DNA of 64,000 bases from Viola odorata. Its lineage: Eukaryota; Streptophyta; Magnoliopsida; Malpighiales; Violaceae. Below, one piece after another: positions 57,084-64,000 of the stretch. The notes beneath the pieces were generated by a model, which saw only the letters and a program-made list of their open reading frames with translations, did no database searches and was not told the origin of the DNA. Within the stretch, counting starts at the first letter, position 1. Each line of letters begins with the position of its first letter. A program made the position numbers and the translations under genes. The stretch spans positions 250,501-314,500 of the forward strand of contig OY829539.1 in the NCBI GenBank assembly GCA_963691705.1. Reading direction: 5' to 3'.

Positions 57084-57943
57084 TATATTTGAGTGATTTA
57101 AATTTCTAATATTGATCATAATCAATTCTTGTGTTAATAGTTATCTCATGAATTTGTTTAGAAAGAATTGTTTTGTAGGAATTTTACTTGATTGGTAGCC
57201 CAAGGGAAAACCGACAAGTAGGCCTTAATTTTAATGATTGCCTCGGTTGCACATATGGAAGCCATTTTCGCGGAATGGCATATGCTATATATTGAGTAAT
57301 CGCAACCGGTATTCCTAAAAACTCTTCCTTTTAAATTATGCTTTTGAGATTAATTATTGATGCAATACTTGATTTAAAATGATTGTGTTAGTAATTAAAA
57401 TCTATAATCATATATGCTTTAATTTGCCATAGATTGTGCTTATTGGCTATGCAATACTTGTCTTAAAGTTTGGTATGATGTATTGCTACATTTGTTGATT
57501 TGGTTGATCATTAGAGAAATGCATTGAAAATGATTTTAATTCTTGATGATCTCTTTTAATCCATTTAATTCGATTATCCTCTCTTTTTCTTGATATTTAT
57601 CTTTGGATTGGATAATTGTTTGATCTTTTGGATTTGATCTTTGTTGCTCCTTTATTTACTCCTTGTATGATCTTGATTGACCTTTCTTACTTTATTTACC
57701 CTTTTTGCTAATGACAAAGGGGGAGAATGAGTTAAGGGGGAGAAGTGTATAGAATGGGGAGAAAGGTAAGATTAAGGGGGAGCAAAACTTTGAAATCTTT
57801 GCTATGCTCTATGTGCAACTAATGTTTTATGTAGGGGGAGCATTTATTTGGCAAAGATAGGAGATGTAAGTTTTCTTCATTTAACTTCAATTTCAATTGC
57901 TAGCTTAAATTGTTTTTAATATTAGTTTGTGGTTGTCATCATC
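57084..57943 (+). other. Non-coding part of the interior where pol would be
   Basis: No protease, integrase or RT motifs in any frame. A G-rich purine stretch (GGGGGAGAATGAGTTAAGGG and similar, 57719-57845) precedes the PPT. Confidence 0.7.
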
Positions 57944-57957
57944 AAAAAGGGGGAGAT
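57944..57957 (+). other. Polypurine tract of the SIRE-like element
   Basis: AAAAAGGGGGAGAT directly before the 3' LTR start TGTTAGCCC. Confidence 0.9.
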
Positions 57958-59120
57958 TGTTAGCCCAAGGGCAACTTACTCTTGTTTTGATGATTTTAGA
58001 CACACAAACTAATTAATAATACTAATGCAATTTGAAGTTAAAGTGTGTGTAGTTTGCGATGGAACGAATAAGAGGCAACAAATCAAGATATCGTAAGCTA
58101 GAAGATCAAGTGTACATTAGGACTTTAATCATGTAAGTATGATTCTAATTAGCACTTGATTTATGTTCAAGATACCTCAAGGAAAGTTTTCAAAAAGGTT
58201 TTGTGCGAAAATGTTTTTTAAAACTCGAGATAAGGAACGATTTGTTCCTGGCGGCATGCCACCAGGAATGGAGTGTGTCTAGCGGCATGCCGCCAGACTC
58301 GGCTTGTTGAAGCCTTTCCGTAGCGAACGAGGCGGCATGCCGCCCCAGCTCTTTCGTTTCTGGCGGCATGCCGCCAAAGCCCAGGAGACAGGCTCCAACA
58401 ACTATTTTCTCCACTAAAAACGGCTAGTTTTGACTTCCTTGATTTCTGGCCGAATGTTTTCTCACTCTACTCTATAAATACTCATCTTGGACGAGTCTAT
58501 ATATAACAAGAAACACAAGAACATAATAAAAAACACAAGAAAGCTCTCATCCATTTTCAAAGCCAAAATCTGAATTTTTGCAAAGCTTACAAATTCAAAT
58601 TTTCATAACGCAAGCTTTACTCATTCGATTTTACTCATTCTTGCGTCTATCTTTCAAGTAAGTTTTAAGCTTTCTACTGAGGTATTCTTGTTCATTTATT
58701 GGTGTTGATTATTGAATCATACATAGTTTATTTGTACACCAATTTATGTTGCCATTTAACCACTCTCTTGTCAAGTTATCCTAATTGTAATAGGTTGTGA
58801 TTGAGCCCGGAAAAATCACATTGTAAGGTTTATTGGTTGAGCCCGCAAAAACCAAGGTGAAAGGTTTATTGGTTGAGCCCGGAAAAACCAAGGTGTAAGG
58901 TTTGAGTTGAACCCGTAAAAACTCAAGGTAAATAACGAAGTGGTCGTTGTTCAAAATCCTAAGAGGAGGACTCTTAGGTAGTGGAGTACAATTCATTGAG
59001 GAATTGAAACCACTATATATCCTTGTGTTTTTACATTCTATTTCCGCACTCATATTTCCTTATATTTTGTGTTAGAATTTTATTTACCTATTCACCCCCC
59101 CCCCTCTAGGCCGTTCATCA
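57958..59120 (+). repeat. 3' LTR of the SIRE-like element (1163 bp)
   Basis: Same as the 5' LTR except for scattered substitutions and one additional unit of the TTGAGCCCGGAAAAACCA repeat (58861-58900). The four palindromes at 58247-58375 carry G-to-A changes in or next to three of them, as expected from cytosine-methylation decay. Confidence 0.93.
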
Positions 59121-59125
59121 GATAT

Positions 59126-60377
59126 GAGTTTTTATGTTTGCCTTTTCAATTGCCAATTTTGTTGTTTGCCTTTTTTGGCGTAGCTGATTTCCTGTCACAA
59201 GGAATTTGGGAATTTTCTTTGAATTTGATGAGACAGTGACCTCTGTTATTCTTTCTCAGCATGATCTTGGAACTTGATATATTAGTATTAGGATATACTA
59301 GTATTAAGACAGTAACAACACAGAAATGAAGAAGCCCGACTGGAAACCACTTATTATCACATGAGGAAATACAGTAAGAGTCAGTTGGGTTCTTTTGCTG
59401 CTTTGATGGCCAAATTTCCCCATTTTGGCTTTTGTACAGAAACCTTACACTCTACCCATTTCAGGTGATCTTTCTGTACAGAAAGCAGTAACTGTTTTGG
59501 ATTTTGGATGGATGTGTTTTTTTTTTCTTTTTCTTCATTTTTCTATATGGTTCTTTGTGCAAGGGATATTTTATTTTTTGTTTCTTCTGAAAATCAAAAT
59601 TCTGTTCACTCTCACATTAGAGTATAAAAGAAAGGAAAACATTTTGGGCTTTGCAGACCAAATATGCAATTTGATATAGGTGAATGAATGGTAGCTATTT
59701 TGTAGAGTACACTTTGCAATTATTATTGTTTTGGACACAAAACAAAATTGACTTGTTTTGTGGCGAAGAATAATGAATAATGGCACTAGTCAGTTAGCAG
59801 GAAGTCTCCATAGAAGATGACTTGCAATAATCATTAACAGTAGAAATGTTGCAAGAGTAACTTGGTCATTCACCAAGATACCTACGAGAACTTTTATGTT
59901 TGCTTCCAATGAAGATATAAGAGGTAGGTACTTAAATTTTGTCATTTTTCATTATTGTTGAACTGAAGCTGCTGTCTTGGAAATGATGGGGCTGCTTGTT
60001 GAGCACTGGGAAGTATTTAGCAGCACATAGCCAGGCATGTTTAGTATGATCAAGACAAATGGACCAATAGCATATTTTGTGCTTCTTTTGAATGAGAGGC
60101 GAGTAAATTTTACATTTTGGAGTATTATTGATGGCATGGTTTTTTTTGGTGTGAATTGATGGCGCATAGCTAATCCCTTATTAATAATATGGTGAAATTT
60201 GAAAACATAGCAGATTTTGATATCTTAATAAAATCTTTTTTGAGCAAAGACTTTTTGATATTTATTTGCTCCAATATTTGATAGCTTATTTATATGTCAA
60301 CTCCCATTACAATGCACACTTCCATATAGATAGGTCCCTTATATATGAATTTTTGTACATGTTTTGCAATAGACATA
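59126..60377. other. Intergenic DNA
   Basis: AT-rich, no supported feature. Short open frames at 59425-59786 lack recognisable motifs. Confidence 0.45.
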
Positions 60378-61378
60378 ATGGCAATACGGGAGAAGGATGT
60401 CGGAAAAAGAGACTTAATGTGGTGGACAAAATACATGGATGAAGTTTTAATTGACGCTCTTGTGTACGAAGACAGAAATGGTGCAAAAATGATGGTGTTT
60501 TCACTACTCAAGGGTTGAATGATGTACTTAAAGAAGTTCGTGAAAAAACAAGAGTTCTTGAAGTTGACAAGGAAAAGGTGAAAAACCGCATCAAATATAA
60601 AAAAAAAATCACACAATTTTATGATATTTTCAAGCATACAAGTGGTTTTTCTTGGAGTCCTATAACCAAAAAGTTTGATGCAGAGCCTGAGGTTTGGGGA
60701 AAATTAATCAAGGTAAAAACACATTTAAATTTTAATATGATATTTTTAGCATAAAATTTATAGGAAATTGTTTAATATATTTGCCTCTTCTCATTTTATT
60801 CTTTTACAGGCACATCCTCATGCAAAGAAGTTTATGAATGCTGAAATTCTTCACTACGATAAGTTACTTTTGCTTTATGCGAAAGATAGAGCAATAGGTG
60901 ATTATGCTGAGACTGCGAAGGAGAAAGCAAGTCGTGGGGCAAAAATGAAGGATGGTACTCCGACAATGAACAATAATATTGAAGACATTGATCGTGGAGT
61001 TGCTAGCTAAGAATTTTCTCTAGAGAATTTTGATGATTTAGATGTACATGAAAGTGAACCAGTGACTCCAAATCTAACTCCCACTCTACAAGTTAATACA
61101 GAAAGTCACTCGGTGACATCTCCAAATAAGCGAAAGCGAAAGACCAGTCAAAAGGATTATTCGGAAGTGAGCGTTGCTCTTGAAAGTGTTGCTAAACAAC
61201 TTGAAAACGGGTGCGTGTTTATTCGGAGGAAGAAGTGTATGAAGAGCTGTTGAGAATTGGAGTTGAGGCTCATGTTCGCTATAAAGCCTATGACTTTCTC
61301 ACGGAAGATGCTACAAGGGTAAGGAAATTTTTTGGATGTCCAGTATCAGAGCACAAGGATTATTTGATGCACCAAATG
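60378..61378 (+). pseudogene. MYB/SANT-like DNA-binding protein pseudogene (PIF/Harbinger ORF1-like)
   Basis: Start ATG 60378; WWTKYMDEVLIDALVYEDRN begins the trihelix-like Myb/SANT domain. A one-base deletion in an A-run (about 60484-60488) shifts the frame, which resumes as GVFTTQGLNDVLKEVREKTR. An intron with GT..AG borders lies at about 60714-60810 (SPITKKFDAEPEVWGKLIK | AHPHAKKFMNAEILHYDKL). A TAA follows GVAS at 61008, and a further frameshift near 61208 precedes the C-terminal block (EEELLRIGVEAHVRYKAYDF-like). The coding trace ends YLMHQM where the LTR element at 61379 is inserted. Such proteins are either the second ORF of PIF/Harbinger transposons or their domesticated relatives (LIMYB type). 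No TIRs were found. Confidence 0.82.
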
Positions 61379-61675
61379 TGATATGATCCTGACCCCCTTT
61401 GAAGACTTCCCAAGTCATGCCATGGCAAGGGAAGAAGACCCGAGTGTTAGCCTAGCCCCTACTGCACAAAAAGAGGCTTTTCCGGCCAAAGAAGAACCAT
61501 TAGCGTGATTACCAATCATCATGAGCATTTGGACAAGCAAATGGTGTCCGATTTGAGAGATCAGAGGCTTGATGGAAACTTCAAGATGTTAGCTTTCATT
61601 TGGGACAAGTTTCAGATCAATCGGACGGGTGGATCAAAAGTTATGCTCGTCGACATTTTAGCGCGCGGTTCTTAA

Positions 61676-61763
61676 CGTGATCACGGTTAGGAAAAGTTGG
61701 CAAACGTGATCACGGTTAGGAAAAGTAGGCAAACGTGATCACGGTTAGCCCTAACCGTGAATC
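61676..61763. promoter_or_regulatory. Palindrome array upstream of the LTR TATA box
   Basis: CGTGATCACG occurs at 61676-61685, 61705-61714 and 61734-61743 (29-bp period), each followed by GTTAG. The third copy runs into a hairpin with 10-bp arms (TCACGGTTAG-CC-CTAACCGTGA). The same array recurs in the 3' LTR at 63654-63741. It lies 90-180 bp upstream of TATAAATA. Confidence 0.8.
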
Positions 61764-61853
61764 ACGGTACCTTCGGGTTTGGTGACCGAATGTTGTCTTC
61801 CAAGCACATTTTCAGGGTCATTTTTGTAATAGTGTAGGCTTATTGTAACCTAG

Positions 61854-61861
61854 TATAAATA
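61854..61861 (+). promoter_or_regulatory. TATA box of the 5' LTR
   Basis: TATAAATA in ACCTAGTATAAATAGTTC. Confidence 0.7.
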
Positions 61862-62354
61862 GTTCTTTTCTTTCATTTTGTAGGGAGCTTTGGATGATGA
61901 ATGAATGTTAAGTGAGAACACTCCTTCCTCATTCATTCATCCGGGGCTCCATCTTGGGGCTTGCCTTGGTCTTGGATCGCCATGGCTTGAGTCAAGTAAA
62001 AATAAGAAGAATCCTTTAAATGTGTAATATGTTATTACTTCCATTTGTGTGAGCAATGAATCCGAATTTGAGTGTGTTTATGTTCTTGAACAATCTGCCC
62101 GTGTTCAAGCCGTTCAACAATCCGAACTCAAGTTCCAATCGTTCGTTGTTCAATCATCCCTTCCGTCTCCCACCGCCTTCTTAATCCGGGTATTTGTTTT
62201 AATCCTTTCCGCTGCGTGTCTTCCTCCGTTTATCCATGTTTTCTACTGTTTTTGTGTTGTTTGTGTGAACAAACTCATGAGCTAGATCCTCCCGTTCGTT
62301 TCATATCATCTCGGCCGGATTTCTCTTCCGATGTTCGGCCGGGATCATATCAAG

Positions 62355-62366
62355 TGGTAGCGGAGC
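62355..62366 (+). other. Primer binding site
   Basis: TGGTAGCGGAGC two bases past the LTR end, identical to the PBS at 55050-55061. Confidence 0.8.
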
Positions 62367-63343
62367 TTTTGGGCTCTTGGGTTTGTTGGGTGAGCCCTAC
62401 AGAATCGCCGACCGAGGCAGTTAGGTTCGTTTTTGTGTTCTTGAGTTGTTTCAGTTCTTGTTCATCTTGTGTCTGATTTTTCGTCCGAAAATCAGATTGT
62501 TTGTGTTTGTTGGTGTATCACACTTGATGACATGTTTTGGCCACGAAAATGGGTCTTGACAGAATCGCCGGCGGAGGCAGTCAAGGTTCATTCTCGTGTT
62601 CTTCGTGTTCTTGAGTGTGTTCATGTTATTTTGTGTTTCTTTCCGAAAAGTGTCAAGTTTCTGTCCGAAACTACCAAAAATCCAAAGTGTCAAACTTGGT
62701 TGTGTGTCTTCTTATTTGTCTTGTGAAAATTTCGTGCATTTTTGGCCATCCTAGCCGAAGGTGTGCAAATTTTTTGTTTTCGTGTTCTTCGTGTTCATCT
62801 TGTGTTCTTGTTGGAAGACAAGAGATGAGTCCATTTGATCCATCTTTTACCTTTGGATGAATGTGTGTGGTGTTTCCCCTTTGTTTATTAATTTGTAGGG
62901 ACAAGTATTCTCCCACTTGTCTTCTTGTCTCCCATGCCTAACATAAACAAATATCCCACTCACACATTCTTTTATTTATTTTTGGTCAAATGTTCCCTCC
63001 CACTTGTCACCTTTTGTCTAAAGGTTGTCTTCCACCCACCCTTGTCTCCCATGCTCATTCTTCCCTCCCCAATGAGCCGACCACACTCTTCCTCCTTCTT
63101 CCACACCTAGTCAAACATATGTGATGTTTGACTACTTTAAAAAAAAAGAAAAAGAAAGTTGAGAGATTGGTGAGTACAATTTCTGTGAGAGTTTAAACAC
63201 GAGTGTCAACACGTGAGGGAGTGTTTTTACACTAATGTTTACTACTTGTGCAGGAAAGAATTCACCATGTCTCTTGGAGAAATTTTTGACAAATTTTGAT
63301 TAGTTCGGATTTTAAGTTCCGGATTCGAGGACGAATCCTTTCG
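62367..63343 (+). other. Non-coding interior of the LTR element
   Basis: Contains two diverged copies of ACAGAATCGCCG(A/G)C-GAGGCAGT (62399 and 62559) and T-rich sequence. Open frames up to 86 codons show no family motifs. Confidence 0.7.
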
Positions 63344-63356
63344 AAGGGAAAGGGCT
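63344..63356 (+). other. Polypurine tract
   Basis: AAGGGAAAGGGCT directly before the 3' LTR start TGATATGATCC. Confidence 0.85.
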
Positions 63357-64000
63357 TGATATGATCCTGACCCCCTTTGAAGACTTCCCAAGTCATGCCA
63401 TGGCAAGGGAAGAAGACCCGAGTGTTAGCCTAGCCCCTACTGCACAAAAAGAGGCTTTTCCGGCCAAAGAAGAACCATTAGCGTGATTACCAATCATCAT
63501 GAGCATTTGGACAAGCAAATGGTATCCGATTTGAGAGATCAGAGGCTTGATGGAAACTTCAAGATGTTAGCTTTCATTTGGGACAAGTTTCAGATCAATC
63601 GGACGGGTGGATCAAAAGTTATGCTCGTCGACATTTTAGCGCGCGGTTCTTAACGTGATCACGGTTAGGAAAAGTTGGCAAACGTGATCACGGTTAGGAA
63701 AAGTAGGCAAACGTGATCACGGTTAGCCCTAACCGTGAATCATGGTACCTTCGGGTTTGGTGACCGAATGTTGTCTTCCAAGCACATTTTCAGGGTCATT
63801 TTTGTAATAGTGTAGGCTTATTGTAACCTAGTATAAATAGTTCTTTTCTTTCATTTTGTAGGGAGCTTTGGATGATGAATGAATGTTAAGTGAGAACACT
63901 CCTTCCTCATTCATTCATCCGGGGCTCCATCTTGGGGCTTGCCTTGGTCTTGGATCGCCATGGCTTGAGTCAAGTAAAAATAAGAAGAATCCTTTAAATG
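63357..64000 (+). repeat. 3' LTR, first 644 bp
   Basis: Identical to 61379-62022 except for two substitutions (GTGTCC to GTATCC near 63523, and CACGGTACC to CATGGTACC near 63741). It continues past the window. Confidence 0.95.

Larger units (their letters stand above)
53928..59120 (+). mobile_element. Complete SIRE-like Copia element lacking pol (gag only)
   Basis: LTRs 53928-55047 and 57958-59120 (TGTTAGCCC...ATCA), PBS 55050-55061, PPT 57944-57957, and TSD GATAT on both sides (53923-53927, 59121-59125). The 2.9-kb interior codes for a gag with two CCHC-type knuckles and nothing recognisable as protease, integrase, RT or RNase H. It is therefore a non-autonomous gag-carrying element or a pol deletion. 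LTRs are highly similar except for substitutions and one extra 36-40-bp repeat unit in the 3' LTR. Confidence 0.93.
61379..62352 (+). repeat. 5' LTR (974 bp)
   Basis: TGATATGATCCTGACCCCCT to CGGCCGGGATCATATCA. The terminal inverted repeat is TGATATGATCC/GGGATCATATCA. TATA box at 61854-61861. Palindrome array at 61676-61763. Confidence 0.93.
61379..64000 (+). mobile_element. Young non-coding LTR element (cut by the window end)
   Basis: 5' LTR 61379-62352, PBS 62355-62366, interior 62353-63356 (1.0 kb), PPT 63344-63356, 3' LTR from 63357 on. Only two substitutions separate the LTRs over the 644 bp visible. No gag or pol motif in the interior, so replication must depend on another element. The shared 12-base PBS points to a SIRE/Copia-like helper (inference). 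The predicted full length is about 2.95 kb, and the predicted 5-bp TSD is AAATG. Confidence 0.92.

Overview
The window is nuclear DNA of a flowering plant, probably a eudicot. It contains OTA-clade (Ogre/Tat/Athila) Ty3 retrotransposons, SIRE-like Copia elements, hAT and Mutator-like (MULE) DNA transposons, introns with GT..AG borders and AT-rich intergenic DNA. The species cannot be fixed from sequence alone. About three quarters of the window is transposon sequence, and only two host genes look intact: a 'hydroxyproline-rich glycoprotein family' gene (33919-36141) and a small GCK/twin-CX9C gene (44999-45475).

Layout. 1-8376 is the 3' part of a plus-strand Tat/Ogre-type element: a long non-coding 3' region holding a chain of unrelated minisatellites, a polypurine tract and a 3.1-kb LTR. 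It is inserted into a minus-strand Athila element (8377-19159: env-like ORF, integrase, RT/RNase H, protease, gag, tRNA-Asp-type PBS, 1.53-kb LTR). To the right of that LTR lies the 3' end of another copy of the same Athila family (19160-20013). This is fused by a microhomology junction to a minus-strand Ogre element (20014-30154: gag stub, ORF1, PBS, LTR). A complete 4055-bp hAT transposon with perfect TSDs (23340-27394) sits inside the Ogre element. The Ogre LTR itself interrupts a MULE transposase pseudogene (30155-32717).

33.0-36.5 kb is the first genic island. 37307-40928 is a Pack-MULE carrying an exon-intron-exon piece of a chloroplast Rossmann-fold gene. It was later hit by an Ogre-family element, now a solo LTR, which was in turn hit by a hAT MITE. 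All three levels keep target-site duplications. 40969-43455 is a second MULE with a nested hAT MITE, followed by a deletion-derivative TTF-zinc-finger hAT (43678-44539) and the GCK gene. 45.5-49.7 kb is intergenic with local duplications. 49676-52432 is another non-autonomous hAT full of satellite-like repeats. 53928-59120 is a complete but pol-less SIRE-like element coding only for gag. 60378-61378 is a MYB/SANT-like pseudogene interrupted by a young non-coding LTR element (61379 to beyond the window end).

The most unusual patterns are: a 12-bp CTTGGCCnnnnn motif dispersed through the LTR, non-coding and coding parts of the Athila element in different reading frames; arrays of perfect palindromes upstream of the TATA box in two unrelated LTR families; a PBS-like sequence kept inside the U5 part of all three Ogre LTRs; a duplicated LTR promoter; a Mia40-like cysteine pattern in the GCK protein; and a chain of seven minisatellite families in one retrotransposon 3' region. 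All identifications come from reading the sequence; no database search was run.
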